From NCBI RefSeq assembly GCF_041200025.1, contig NZ_CP165628.1:1922001-1986000 (forward strand): DNA of 64,000 nt, written 5' to 3'. The notes beneath the pieces are model-generated. The model did no database searches. It had not been told where the DNA came from and saw only the letters and a list, made by a program, of their open reading frames with translations. Both the position numbers and the translations under genes were made by a program. The first letter of the stretch is position 1, and each line of letters opens with the position of its first letter. The DNA comes from Rouxiella sp. WC2420 (lineage in GTDB: Bacteria; Pseudomonadota; Gammaproteobacteria; Enterobacterales; Enterobacteriaceae). Positions 36,351 to 44,634 of this stretch are shown piece by piece.

Positions 36351-37826
36351 TTATTTTTTAATCGCCGCTGCGGTTAGAGGGGCAGTTACCCCTGTCCCTT
36401 GTTCCCAGCCGCCGCCCAATGCTTGATATAGATTGACCAGCGTTAATGAAACCTCCGCAGTGCTTTGGATCAGCGCAGCCTGATTTTCCAGCAATGCGTT
36501 TTGTACCGTTAGCACGTTGACGAAGTCAACGGAGCCTTGCTTATATTGATCCTCGGCGCTGGCCAACGCGTTTTGGCTATCTTTTACTGCGTTTACCAGA
36601 CTCTGGTGGCGGCGTTGCTCGGCCTGATAGCCACTCAGATCGTTATCCACCTCGTGCCATGCAGCAAGAACCGTGCGCTGATAGGCAATGGCGGCGTCTT
36701 TCTGGCGATTTTCGCTAAGTTTCAGCGCGCCTGTCAGTCGTCCTCCTTCGAAAAGCGGCAGATTAATACCTGGTCCAAAAGCAAAGCTGTGGGAAGCCCA
36801 GCCACCCATATTAGACAGCTGCATCGACTGGAAACCAACATCACCCGAAAGCGTAATGCCTGGATAGAAGTTCGCTTTGGCAATGCCTATACCTGCTGTA
36901 GCTGCATGCAGAGTGGCCTCGGCACGGCGAATATCAGGGCGTCGCTGAGCCAGCTCGCTTGGAATGCCGACAGGAACGTTTGCGGGTCCGGCCGGGATAT
37001 CTTTGATAGTCCCAAGCTCTGCGTTGAGCGCGCCTGGTTCTCGGCCAATCAGGAAACTCAGCGCATTGATCAACACACTTTCCTGCTGTTGCAGCGGCGG
37101 GATCCGAGCCTCAATAGATTCAACCAATGCAGCTTCCTGTGAAACCTCCAGATTGGTCGCCACGCCCTGACTCATCCGTGCTTTGGTCAAGTCCAGGCTG
37201 TGTTGAGCAATATCCAGATTCTGCTGCGTAATTTTGAGGCTATTTTGAGTTCCTCTCAGCTGGATATAGTCGCGTGCTGTCTCGGACAAAATAGAAACCA
37301 GTGCGGCATGCTGATCTTCTTCCGAAATTTGTACGTTGGCATTCGCCACTTCTACAGAACGCCTGACACGGCCCCACAGGTCAAGCTCCCAGCTGGCATT
37401 AAGGCCGCTGTCCCAGACGCTGTAGTCGCTTTTACCGTCATGGCCGGAGATGTCAGTCAGCCCCTGTGAAGAATTTCGCGCATAGCTATAGCCGCCAGTG
37501 GCGCCGAGACTCGGCAGCCTGTCAGCGGTAACGGTAGACCTTACTGCAAGACTCTGTTCGACGTGATTGGCCGCTTCTTTTAGACTCAGGTTATTGGCTT
37601 GAGCATCTTTCAATAGCGCCGAAAGTTGCGGATCGCCAAAGGATGTCCACCATTTGGAATCTATATTGTTACTGACAGTTTTGCTCTGGTTTTCAGGGGC
37701 ATCGTGTTGGTTCCAATGCGCGGGCAGATTTGGCTTTGGAGCGTGAAAATCCGGCCCAACGGTACAGCCAGCCAAACCTGACAGGCTGGATGCACTGATT
37801 ATCACAGCAATAATACTCGGTTTCAT
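36351..37826 (-). CDS. Outer membrane efflux lipoprotein, NodT family
   Basis: This 491-residue protein has a lipoprotein signal with lipobox LAGC (Cys21), the two OEP repeats and the VGIPSELAQRRPDIRRAEATLHAATAG type of signature. It is the outer membrane channel for the second DHA2 pump in the window and a clear paralog of the protein at 9384. The start overlaps the stop of the adaptor gene by four bases (37823-37826). Confidence 0.93.
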   Translation of the reverse strand: MKPSIIAVIISASSLSGLAGCTVGPDFHAPKPNLPAHWNQHDAPENQSKTVSNNIDSKWWTSFGDPQLSALLKDAQANNLSLKEAANHVEQSLAVRSTVTADRLPSLGATGGYSYARNSSQGLTDISGHDGKSDYSVWDSGLNASWELDLWGRVRRSVEVANANVQISEEDQHAALVSILSETARDYIQLRGTQNSLKITQQNLDIAQHSLDLTKARMSQGVATNLEVSQEAALVESIEARIPPLQQQESVLINALSFLIGREPGALNAELGTIKDIPAGPANVPVGIPSELAQRRPDIRRAEATLHAATAGIGIAKANFYPGITLSGDVGFQSMQLSNMGGWASHSFAFGPGINLPLFEGGRLTGALKLSENRQKDAAIAYQRTVLAAWHEVDNDLSGYQAEQRRHQSLVNAVKDSQNALASAEDQYKQGSVDFVNVLTVQNALLENQAALIQSTAEVSLTLVNLYQALGGGWEQGTGVTAPLTAAAIKK

Positions 37827-38884
37827 AGCGGGCTCACCTTGGCATTCTTGCTATCAGTATCAATGCTGGCTTCAACAGACATACCAACACGCAGCTGCTC
37901 GGTCATTGGCTGTTTAGGATCAAGGATAATTTTTACCGGAATACGCTGAACTACCTTGGTAAAGTTGCCGGTAGCGTTATCAGGTGCAATGGCCGAGAAG
38001 GTAACGCCGGTCGCAGGGGCAATACTTTCTACATGGCCCTGGAAAGACACGTTCGGGAAAGTATCCACTTCAACGGTCGCGGGCTGGCCTGGATGTACAT
38101 GAGTAAGCTGGCTTTCCTGGAAATTGGCAACGATGTAGGACTGAGTCAGTGGGACTACGGCCATCAGCAGATCGCCAGGTTTGACATAAGCCCCAACGCG
38201 CACGCTGCGACGCCCTACAGTACCGTCAAACGGAGCAATCAACGTGGTGTAGGAAAGGTTCAGATTGGCTCTCTGTTGCATCGCCTGTGCGTGTGATACT
38301 TCAGCCAATGCTGCCTCGCGCTTCGCATTGATCACGTTAAGCTGATCGATAACGGCTTTAATCGCTGCACGGTGTTCGGCTTCTTTAGCCAGCGAGGTCT
38401 GTAAGCGGCTTTGCGCCAGCTGATAATTTTGCAAAGTGCCAGCGCCCTGTTTGGCAAGGTTCTGATAACGAGCCAGCTCCTGTCGTGAAAAGGCAACTTG
38501 AGAGACATCGCCGTCTACAACCGATTTAGCCTGCGCAATCAGTGCTTGCTGGCGTACCAGTGCAGCACTTGCGTCGTCGGCATTGGCGTGGGCAATAGCT
38601 ACTGCGGCATTAGCGGCCGCAAGGTCTGCTTCGTAGTCTTTTGCATCAATTCGTGCCAGTACCTGACCTGCTTTAACATGCTGGTTATCCTCGACGAGGA
38701 TTTGCTCGACAAATCCTGAGATCTTGGGAGCGACCAAGGTAAAGTCGGCGTTGATGTAGGCATCATTGGTCGTTTGCAGTGTGTTTGTTCCAAAAATCCA
38801 ACGCCCGAGGATAAATATGACGATGGCAAATACAGCAATCGCAACAGCCCAGAGAGGTTTTTTTATCGTCGTTTTTTCGCTCAT
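37823..38884 (-). CDS. HlyD/EmrA-type periplasmic adaptor
   Basis: This 353-residue adaptor has an anchor at about 10-30, the barrel-sandwich with TTNDAYINADFTLVAPKISGFV, a coiled-coil hairpin in the middle, and RIPVKIILDP near the C terminus. GGAAA precedes the ATG by eight bases. It is the middle gene of the order MFS pump, adaptor, outer membrane factor, the reverse of the first two positions in the operon at 9.4-13.7 kb. Confidence 0.93.
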   Translation of the reverse strand: MSEKTTIKKPLWAVAIAVFAIVIFILGRWIFGTNTLQTTNDAYINADFTLVAPKISGFVEQILVEDNQHVKAGQVLARIDAKDYEADLAAANAAVAIAHANADDASAALVRQQALIAQAKSVVDGDVSQVAFSRQELARYQNLAKQGAGTLQNYQLAQSRLQTSLAKEAEHRAAIKAVIDQLNVINAKREAALAEVSHAQAMQQRANLNLSYTTLIAPFDGTVGRRSVRVGAYVKPGDLLMAVVPLTQSYIVANFQESQLTHVHPGQPATVEVDTFPNVSFQGHVESIAPATGVTFSAIAPDNATGNFTKVVQRIPVKIILDPKQPMTEQLRVGMSVEASIDTDSKNAKVSPL

Positions 38885-38902
38885 TTTTTAATTTCCAATT
38901 AT

Positions 38903-40474
38903 TCAAGATACGGCACGTGGTGGGAAGATGCGGGTTGGCATGACAGGGATAAGCAAGATCATAAGCAACGCAACGCCACCCATATAAAGGTAGAGATCAG
39001 ATGAAGTCAGTACGACGGCTTGCTTATGGAGGCGCTCAGCCATTTCGGCCATAGGTACGCCATTGCTGGCCATTGGGTTATTGCCATACTGATCAACTAA
39101 AACATTCGAATGAAAACGTTCGCGATGTACGTTGACCGTCTCAAGGAAGCTGCCTGCGGCAACGGCGGCAAAGCCCTTGACGGTATTGAACCATGACGAT
39201 GCAAACGGGCCATCGGTCGGTGCCAAACCGCCAGTTGCGAACATCAGCAGGGGAATGACCGCCATCGGTTGGGCAATAACCTGGATCATCTGCATCAGAA
39301 AGAAGTCGTCACGATTCCAGACTTGAGTAAGGTGCGAGCCTATAAAGCAGGCTACTCCCAGCAGGCCTAGCCCGGTTCCCAGAACGACACGGCAATCAAC
39401 GAAACGGTTATTCATCAACGCAACGACCAGAGGCAAGGCGATCAGCTGCGGCACTGCGACCCAGAGCATGACCGGAGCCGTTTGTAACGGTCTATAGCCT
39501 TGAACTTCCGAAAGAAAGTTTGACGGAATGATAATCACACCCAACAGAACAAATAGCACTCCACCCAAAACGATAAGAGCAAAGGTCAGGTTGCGCCTTT
39601 CAAGCATTTGAATCTTGAAGAACGGCAGTGGCTGGAACCATTCATTGATAATAAAGAGGACAAACAGCAATACCCCTCCACCGATCAGGAAACAGATGAG
39701 CTGATCGTCGAACCAGTTCAGCCGCTGACCTTGCTCGAGGCCCAGCACAATCATGATTAACGCAGGCATACCCAGCAGCAGTCCGCGCCAGTTAAATTGC
39801 TTGAGGCGTTCTAGCTTCATCGGGTCTTGAGGCAGGCCCCAGGCAACAAATGCCATAGCAGCCAGAGACCATGGGATGATTTGCCAGAATGCAAATTTCC
39901 AACCCAGATACTCAACGCTCCATGCCGCCAGCGGCAGGCCAAAACTAGGGCCAAAAGTTGCTGTCAGTGCATAGCCGCCAAGGCCATAAAGCTTGATTCC
40001 CGGTGGCAAAAATCGTAATGCGACCGACATCAACAGTGGAGGCAACGCGCCACCGGCAAAACCCTGAAAAATGCGCAGGATAACCATTGATGTGTAGTTG
40101 GGAGCAAAGGGGCAAAAAATCCCCAAAACCATGAAAGTACCGATTGCAATAAGTGCAAAACGACGCAGTGTAAATGTCCCTGCGCACCATGGAGCAAAGG
40201 CCATTGCCGAAACGGAGGTTGCAGAATAGATAGCCAGTAACCATGAAGCCTGGTCATAGCTAAATCCCATGGCACCACGGATATCCGGCATGGCAAATTT
40301 GGTCACATTTTCGTTAAATCCTGAAACCAGTACTGCGAGCAGCACACCGACAAGCCCGGTAGCAATCCGGATACCAAAAGGGGCTGGCGTTGCCGGAGCT
40401 ACAGGTGCGGGTGCAGTCGTCGATGTTACTGTTACCACTGTTGTATTAAGAGGGGGAATCAAAACGTTCACCAT
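38903..40474 (-). CDS. DHA2-family MFS efflux pump
   Basis: This 523-residue pump has about 14 membrane helices, with RIFQGFAGGALPPLL in place of the usual DHA2 helix 4 motif and a low-complexity Thr/Val/Pro/Ala N terminus (about 1-35). GGAA precedes the ATG. Substrate unknown. The conserved TAGGAT promoter found in the genes to the right is not present on this side, so it is probably not in that regulon. Confidence 0.9.
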   Translation of the reverse strand: MVNVLIPPLNTTVVTVTSTTAPAPVAPATPAPFGIRIATGLVGVLLAVLVSGFNENVTKFAMPDIRGAMGFSYDQASWLLAIYSATSVSAMAFAPWCAGTFTLRRFALIAIGTFMVLGIFCPFAPNYTSMVILRIFQGFAGGALPPLLMSVALRFLPPGIKLYGLGGYALTATFGPSFGLPLAAWSVEYLGWKFAFWQIIPWSLAAMAFVAWGLPQDPMKLERLKQFNWRGLLLGMPALIMIVLGLEQGQRLNWFDDQLICFLIGGGVLLFVLFIINEWFQPLPFFKIQMLERRNLTFALIVLGGVLFVLLGVIIIPSNFLSEVQGYRPLQTAPVMLWVAVPQLIALPLVVALMNNRFVDCRVVLGTGLGLLGVACFIGSHLTQVWNRDDFFLMQMIQVIAQPMAVIPLLMFATGGLAPTDGPFASSWFNTVKGFAAVAAGSFLETVNVHRERFHSNVLVDQYGNNPMASNGVPMAEMAERLHKQAVVLTSSDLYLYMGGVALLMILLIPVMPTRIFPPRAVS

Positions 40475-40712
40475 TTGATTCCGTTAAATTTATGTAAACT
40501 TTTAGTTATAAACCGATACATTTCAAAATACTCTGACTTGTGAAGGGCGCAGAGCTTAAGTAATTGCTCGGAGGTATAGAAGTGACATTTCGATATCTGC
40601 TAAATGCAAAAAATGGAATTTGAGATAGTGTTGTTCAATCTATGAGTGGTTCGTATGAAAGAACGACGATATCCTTCATTGGCCGTAATCTGCCAGCGAA
40701 GGGAAGTGACTA
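40475..40712. other. Gene-free stretch upstream of the DHA2 operon
   Basis: This region must contain the promoter of the minus-strand efflux operon. I see no supportable reading frame, no strong inverted repeat and no copy of the TAGGATGA element until 40723. Confidence 0.5.
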
Positions 40713-40744
40713 TTGCACATTTAAACATAGGATGATAGGATTGA
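40713..40744 (+). promoter_or_regulatory. TAGGAT promoter/operator, site A (gntR1 and leader RNA)
   Basis: TTGCAC (40713-40718), a 17-bp spacer and TAGGAT (40736-40741) form a promoter. The spacer and -10 contain AAACATAGGATGATAGGAT (40723-40741), the element shared by sites A-F. Transcription would begin near 40748, about 195 bases before the gntR1 start. The single half-site TTAGGATGA occurs in the opposite direction at 40786-40794. Confidence 0.75.
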
Positions 40745-40747
40745 TTT

Positions 40748-40919
40748 TGTGGGCGGAGTTGTTAACAGACACTACCCCAAAAGTTTCATCCTAACATCAA
40801 TAGTAAGTTTTTTTAGGCAGTCTATTTCGTAAGATAGATGGTAAGTTGGGTGGTTGTTCGTCAGGTGCTGCTCCCAATCCTTCTCGCCACATCAGCTTAG
40901 GTTGATGTGGCTTTTTTTT
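40748..40919 (+). ncRNA. Predicted leader or small RNA ending in an intrinsic terminator
   Basis: Between promoter site A and gntR1 lies a stretch of about 170 bases that ends in a perfect terminator (40886-40919). It could be an independent small RNA or an attenuator for gntR1. It contains a 20-codon frame, MVSWVVVRQVLLPILLATSA, from ATG 40838 to TAG 40900, whose stop lies in the terminator loop. That is the geometry of a leader peptide, but its ribosome binding site is poor, so the frame may be chance. The 5' end is inferred from the promoter. Confidence 0.5.
40886..40919 (+). terminator. Strong terminator 22 bases upstream of gntR1
   Basis: GCCACATCA (40886-40894), an 8-base loop and TGATGTGGC (40903-40911) are followed by eight T. 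It is unusual to find this between a promoter and the first gene; see the predicted leader RNA. Confidence 0.93.
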
Positions 40920-40941
40920 GAGTTCAGGCAGGCAGATCAAT

Positions 40942-41640
40942 ATGGGTAAACCATCAACAGCGGTAACACGTCAGCCCTTGGTAACAACGGTTATAGAAAC
41001 AATTCGCCATCTGGTAACGGACAAGACGTGGCCGATTGGGGAAAAAGTACCGAGTGAAGCAGAGCTTACCGAGCTTTTCAACGTCGGGCGCAATACTATC
41101 CGTGAGGCCATTCGCGTGTTATCGCATTCCGGTATGCTGGAAGTGAGGCAAGGCGATGGCACCTATGTCCGCAGTATTATTGATCCCTCAGAAGTGATGC
41201 GGGAAATAGATAAGGGTGGATTACGCGAGCATTTTGAACTTCGTTGCATGATCGAATCTGAGGCCGCCAAATATGCCGCCAGCAGAAGAACCGATGAAGA
41301 CTTACGTCGTATCAAAGACGCCTTATTGATGCGTGGAGAATATGATCCTTCCATGCCGATGGATTTATTCCTGGATAGAGACATGGTATTACACAATGCA
41401 ATCGTTCAGGCCTCAAACAATACGGCGATGCATGCTTTATACCGCTATTTCAGTATTTCAGTCAGGCAGCATACGAGTACTGCGCTATCGATTATTGACT
41501 TGCCTGAGCCAGATCTTTATGCGCATCAGGAAGTATTTTTTGCCATTGAATCCAATGATCCTGAATCGGCTGAAAATGCAGTAAAACGCATGTGGGCACC
41601 CATGATTGTAATGCTGACTACGCATTTGATGAATGAGTAA
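40942..41640 (+). CDS. GntR/FadR-family regulator, copy 1
   Basis: From the ATG at 40942 (AGGCAG about eight bases upstream) this is a 232-residue GntR protein with a winged helix (about 15-80, including VGRNTIREAIRVLSHSGMLEV) and an FCD effector domain. It is paralogous to the protein at 41776, roughly 55-60 percent identical by eye, and the DNA-contacting helix is almost identical. The two genes face each other. Both are preceded by the TRGGATGA-TAGGAT element, and the FCD-type regulator NanR is known to bind hexamer direct repeats, so this pair are the best candidates to read it. Confidence 0.9.
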   Translation: MGKPSTAVTRQPLVTTVIETIRHLVTDKTWPIGEKVPSEAELTELFNVGRNTIREAIRVLSHSGMLEVRQGDGTYVRSIIDPSEVMREIDKGGLREHFELRCMIESEAAKYAASRRTDEDLRRIKDALLMRGEYDPSMPMDLFLDRDMVLHNAIVQASNNTAMHALYRYFSISVRQHTSTALSIIDLPEPDLYAHQEVFFAIESNDPESAENAVKRMWAPMIVMLTTHLMNE

Positions 41641-41730
41641 AGACGATTCAGCAAGCGGGAAAATGGCTAGGGAGAGAGCAGTAGTTGCCGTAGAAACGTG
41701 GGCACCGCTAGAATTACTGACGATAAATAG

Positions 41731-41752
41731 GGAGAAGTTGGCAACTCTCCCA
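41731..41752. terminator. Possible bidirectional terminator between the gntR copies
   Basis: GGGAGAAGTT and AACTCTCCC can pair with one bulged base, between the two convergent gntR genes. There is no strong T run. Confidence 0.3.
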
Positions 41753-41775
41753 TAAAACCTCAAATCGAAAAATAA

Positions 41776-42459
41776 TCAAAGCTCAGAAAGCTTGTTAATC
41801 ATTGGCTGCAACATACTTTTTACCGCATTCTGAGCACCTTCCGCGTCACCTGCTGCAATGGCGTCAAAGAGCTTCTGGTGGGCAGCTAAATTGGGCTCTG
41901 GCAGATCTTTTAATGACAGCACATGATGCAGGTTCTGCTGTACCGAAAGGCTAAAATAGCGATAAAGCGCCTTCATGGCTTCATTGTGCGTTGCCTCGAT
42001 GATGGCATTATGGAAAAGCATATCACGGCTAATAAACTCTTCGATTGACGAGGAATCATTAATTTCGCCACGGTTTTTCAATGCTTTTTGGATCTTGCGA
42101 AGGTCTGACGGGGTACTGCGGGTCGCGGCATGGCTTGCAGCGTGCGATTCGAGCATAAATTGCAGCTCAAAGTGTTCCCGTAATCCTGACGTACTTATCT
42201 GGCGCATGACCTCTGAGGGGTCTATCTCGCTGCGAACGTAAGTACCATCACCCTGCAGAACTTCGAGCATACCTGAATGCGACAGTACTCGAATGGCCTC
42301 ACGTACGGTGTTGCGGCCTACGTCAAACAGCTGTGAAAGCTCGGCTTCGTTGGGGATCTTTTCGCCAACAGGCCAGGTTTTGTCAGTTATAAGAGTGCGT
42401 AATCTGTCAATGACGATATCAACCAGGGGCTGGCGAACAATAGAGAGGGGAGAGGCCAC
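41776..42459 (-). CDS. GntR/FadR-family regulator, copy 2
   Basis: This 227-residue paralog of the protein at 40942 has the same winged helix (VGRNTVREAIRVLSHSGMLEV) and FCD domain with HNAI and ALYRYFSLSVQ blocks. Its promoter, site B, lies 31 bases upstream and overlaps the end of the first Fur-like gene. If it binds the shared element it would repress itself. Two convergent copies could form heterodimers or respond to different ligands. Confidence 0.9.
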   Translation of the reverse strand: MASPLSIVRQPLVDIVIDRLRTLITDKTWPVGEKIPNEAELSQLFDVGRNTVREAIRVLSHSGMLEVLQGDGTYVRSEIDPSEVMRQISTSGLREHFELQFMLESHAASHAATRSTPSDLRKIQKALKNRGEINDSSSIEEFISRDMLFHNAIIEATHNEAMKALYRYFSLSVQQNLHHVLSLKDLPEPNLAAHQKLFDAIAAGDAEGAQNAVKSMLQPMINKLSEL

Positions 42460-42489
42460 AGTCAGAATTCCTTAAGGGGATTTACTCTG

Positions 42490-42518
42490 ATCCTATCATC
42501 CTAACATTGTACCAACAA
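42490..42518 (-). promoter_or_regulatory. TAGGAT promoter/operator, site B (gntR2)
   Basis: On the minus strand TTGTTG (42518-42513), a 17-bp spacer and TAGGAT (42495-42490). The element reads TTAGGATGATAGGAT; this is the most divergent copy, with AATGTTA in place of AAACATA. No Fur-like box adjoins it. Confidence 0.72.
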
Positions 42519-42521
42519 TCC

Positions 42522-42950
42522 TTAGCTGCGAGTCTTTCTTTTTGCCGAACAGTCGTCGCCGTGACAATTTACATAGATGACAAGTTCATGGCCACACGCA
42601 AGAGCAGTGCTATCGGGAACCAACACGGGCAGAAGTTGTGCAACCTTGTCGCTATCGAGCGGGAATGAAGTGGAACAGCCAATGCAGAAGACATGATTTT
42701 TTGCATCTGGGCTGATGTATTCAAACATGCGTTCACGAGAGGTAGATGGGCGGCAATAAATGGATTTCATTATTTCCAGCTTATTGATCGCACGGTAGAT
42801 AGTGGCTTCAGAGAGGATTTTTCTTTGCTTTTTTAGCAGTCGATAAATATCACTGGCTGCAAGATGCTGACCCGGATGATTTTTGAATACATCAAGGACC
42901 CATTGTTCGCTGCTTGGTGATCGACGAGAGGATTGTGGTAGTTCAAACAT
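42522..42950 (-). CDS. Fur-family regulator, divergent copy 1
   Basis: The 142-residue protein has the Fur winged helix (LAASDIYRLL and LSEATIYRAINKLE) and a C-terminal dimer domain. It keeps the CxxC pair (CIGC) and a second Cys pair (VNCHGDDC), but the regulatory His cluster (HHDH in Fur) is reduced to a single His in KNHVFC. It may bind a different metal, or sense through thiols. The ATG at 42950 has GAGG close upstream, so a longer frame to 42971 is rejected. It is driven by site C and is followed by gntR2. Confidence 0.87.
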   Translation of the reverse strand: MFELPQSSRRSPSSEQWVLDVFKNHPGQHLAASDIYRLLKKQRKILSEATIYRAINKLEIMKSIYCRPSTSRERMFEYISPDAKNHVFCIGCSTSFPLDSDKVAQLLPVLVPDSTALACGHELVIYVNCHGDDCSAKRKTRS

Positions 42951-43019
42951 AATAGACCTCAAACATAGCAAGGACTTACAGGGTCTTAGACCTTGGTAAG
43001 ATAAAATCTAGAAGTATTT

Positions 43020-43048
43020 ATCCTATCATCCTATGTTTGTATTGACAA
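43020..43048 (-). promoter_or_regulatory. TAGGAT promoter/operator, site C (Fur-like 1)
   Basis: On the minus strand TTGTCA (43048-43043), a 17-bp spacer and TAGGAT (43025-43020), with the element AAACATAGGATGATAGGAT. GACAATGAG over the -35 resembles one half of a Fur box. It lies 70 bases upstream of the start at 42950. Confidence 0.78.
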
Positions 43049-43113
43049 TGAGCAAGTGAGACTTTACCTTGAGTCGCAAGATTTTAGTTAGCGCATAGAA
43101 CCGACAGCGTCAG

Positions 43114-43141
43114 GAAAATGCCTGAGTTCATTCTCAGGCAT
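43114..43141 (-). terminator. Terminator of the AhpD-like gene
   Basis: On the minus strand ATGCCTGAG, a 6-base loop and CTCAGGCAT (43118-43141) are followed by TTTT. It lies 16 bases after the stop. Confidence 0.8.
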
Positions 43142-43156
43142 AGATACGTAAAACGG

Positions 43157-43558
43157 TTATGCTGCGTCAATCTCGTTGAAAGCTTCGCGAGCAACGCCCA
43201 AAGCGCCAATAGCAGTTGGCAGGCCGGCGCTAAAGGAGAGTTGCATCAGGATTTCAACGATTTCCTGACGAGTGACTCCCGCTTTTAATGCACAGGCAAT
43301 GTGCATTTTCAAAGCACCAAAGCCCACGCTGCCAAGAGTAGCGCATGAGGCAATAATAACGATTTCACGGGTGCGTAAGTCGAGTCCCGGGCGATTGTAC
43401 AGATCGCCAAATTCCCACTCTAAAATGTAGGGGCCAAAATCCGGGGCAACATCGTTAAAGCTTTCAACGAAAGCAGCGGCAGATCCCCCAGTGACTTCTT
43501 CAAATTTTTTAGCGCCGGCTTGCAGGCGAGTTGAGCCATTTTCAAATTTACTGGTCAT
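43157..43558 (-). CDS. Carboxymuconolactone decarboxylase / AhpD-like protein
   Basis: This 133-residue protein has the family pattern of E65, C72 and H86 (RTREIVIIASCATLG and KMHIACALKAG). Relatives include 4-carboxymuconolactone decarboxylase and AhpD-type peroxidases; only one Cys of the AhpD CxxC pair is present, so the decarboxylase-like branch is more likely. GGAG precedes the ATG. It is divergent from an aldo-keto reductase gene and shares its control region, which contains the best copy of the TetR operator. Confidence 0.9.
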   Translation of the reverse strand: MTSKFENGSTRLQAGAKKFEEVTGGSAAAFVESFNDVAPDFGPYILEWEFGDLYNRPGLDLRTREIVIIASCATLGSVGFGALKMHIACALKAGVTRQEIVEILMQLSFSAGLPTAIGALGVAREAFNEIDAA

Positions 43559-43610
43559 TTGACATTCTCCATAGCGAAAGGTTGAGACCGGAATTACAGT
43601 ATACCAATCT

Positions 43611-43637
43611 AATCGGACTGTACAGTTCAGTCCGATT
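43611..43637. promoter_or_regulatory. TetR operator 1, between the AhpD-like and aldo-keto reductase genes
   Basis: AATCGGACTG (43611-43620), a 7-bp spacer and CAGTCCGATT (43628-43637) form a perfect 10-bp inverted repeat. It has the same core (GGACTG-TACAGT-CAGTCC) as the sites at 45857 and 57945, and is the strongest copy. The TetR encoded at 45183 is the likely ligand-controlled repressor. Confidence 0.75.
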
Positions 43638-43683
43638 TACATTACTAAGAAGATGTTTAAGTCAATAAATAAGTGAGGGCAAA

Positions 43684-44454
43684 ATGACCAGAATAAAACT
43701 TAAAACAGGTGCCTTTATGCCGACGCTGGGACTGGGTACCTGGAGGATGAATGGCAGAAAATGTATCAGCACTGTTAGCACTGCTATCGACCTGGGTTAT
43801 CGCCATATTGATACTGCAGAAATGTACGGCAATGAGTTAGAGATTGGGAAAGCAATAAAGGTTGCAGGTATCGATCGTCGAGAGCTTTTTATTACCACCA
43901 AAATCTGGCCTCACAATTTCCAGTCTAAAGATTTTATCAAAGCCTTTGAAATATCATTACGTAAGCTGGACACCGATTACGTCGATTTGTTATTGCTGCA
44001 CTGGCCTAATGATCTGATTCCGGTTGAGGAAACCTTAAGCGCGATGGCGAATTTGATTGACAGCGGCAAAGTTCGCGCTGGCGGAGTGAGTAACTTCTCT
44101 GTTTCGCAAATGGAAGATGCCTTGGATTTTCTCGATAGCGGCATTGTATGTAATCAGGTCAGGTGCCATTACGGTAGTGTGCCAAGAGATATTATTAATT
44201 ATGCACATCTACATAATCTGGTGATTACGGCTTATTCACCATTGAAAAATGGCGGTATTTCTGAGATTAAAATCCTCCGTGACATGGCAGATAAATACAA
44301 TAAAACGCCTGCTCAAATAGCGCTGCGCTGGTTAATTCAGCAGGGAGTCGTCGTTATTCCCAAGGCCAGCAGCTTTGACCGCCTAAATGAGAATTTAATC
44401 GTGACAGAATTCTCAATCTCGCAGGAAGATATCGAAATTCTCGGTGTTATTTAA
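43684..44454 (+). CDS. Aldo-keto reductase
   Basis: This 256-residue NADPH-dependent oxidoreductase would reduce aldehydes or ketones to alcohols. The catalytic residues are D43, Y48, K73 and H106 (HIDTAEMYGNE, FITTKIW, LLLLHWP). It is a little shorter at the C terminus than E. coli DkgA or DkgB. It starts 47 bases after the TetR operator. Together with the AhpD-like protein and the TetR-controlled exporter it suggests a response to a reactive carbonyl or xenobiotic. Confidence 0.92.
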   Translation: MTRIKLKTGAFMPTLGLGTWRMNGRKCISTVSTAIDLGYRHIDTAEMYGNELEIGKAIKVAGIDRRELFITTKIWPHNFQSKDFIKAFEISLRKLDTDYVDLLLLHWPNDLIPVEETLSAMANLIDSGKVRAGGVSNFSVSQMEDALDFLDSGIVCNQVRCHYGSVPRDIINYAHLHNLVITAYSPLKNGGISEIKILRDMADKYNKTPAQIALRWLIQQGVVVIPKASSFDRLNENLIVTEFSISQEDIEILGVI

Positions 44455-44572
44455 TCAAATAAGCTCAAGAAAATAGATAGTTAAGCAAGTTAATACAGGT
44501 GATTTAAATGCGATATCGTATACTTGGCATCAGCACAGAACGTATTGGGATCGTAATCCACCGGCCGTATAA

Positions 44573-44604
44573 ATAAAAAGCCACCTTTGTTTTAGAAAGG
44601 TGGC
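44573..44604 (-). terminator. Terminator of Fur-like gene 2
   Basis: On the minus strand GCCACCTTT, a 7-base loop and AAAGGTGGC (44580-44604) are followed by TTTTTATTT. It serves the convergent pair of Fur-like gene 2 and the aldo-keto reductase gene. Confidence 0.88.
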
Positions 44605-44634
44605 GCAATCAATAAGCTCTTTATTATAAATCGT

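Noticed and set aside
27185-40474. A single genomic island covering the efflux and regulator genes
   Set aside because: No integrase, attachment repeats or tRNA edge are visible, and base composition changes only gradually.
40838-40900. 20-codon leader peptide as a called gene
   Set aside because: Its position in the terminator is suggestive, but the ribosome binding site is poor and there is no evidence of conservation, so it is only mentioned under the leader RNA.
43044-43062. Complete Fur box at site C
   Set aside because: Only the first half resembles the consensus; about 9 of 19 positions match, so I count it as a half-site at most.
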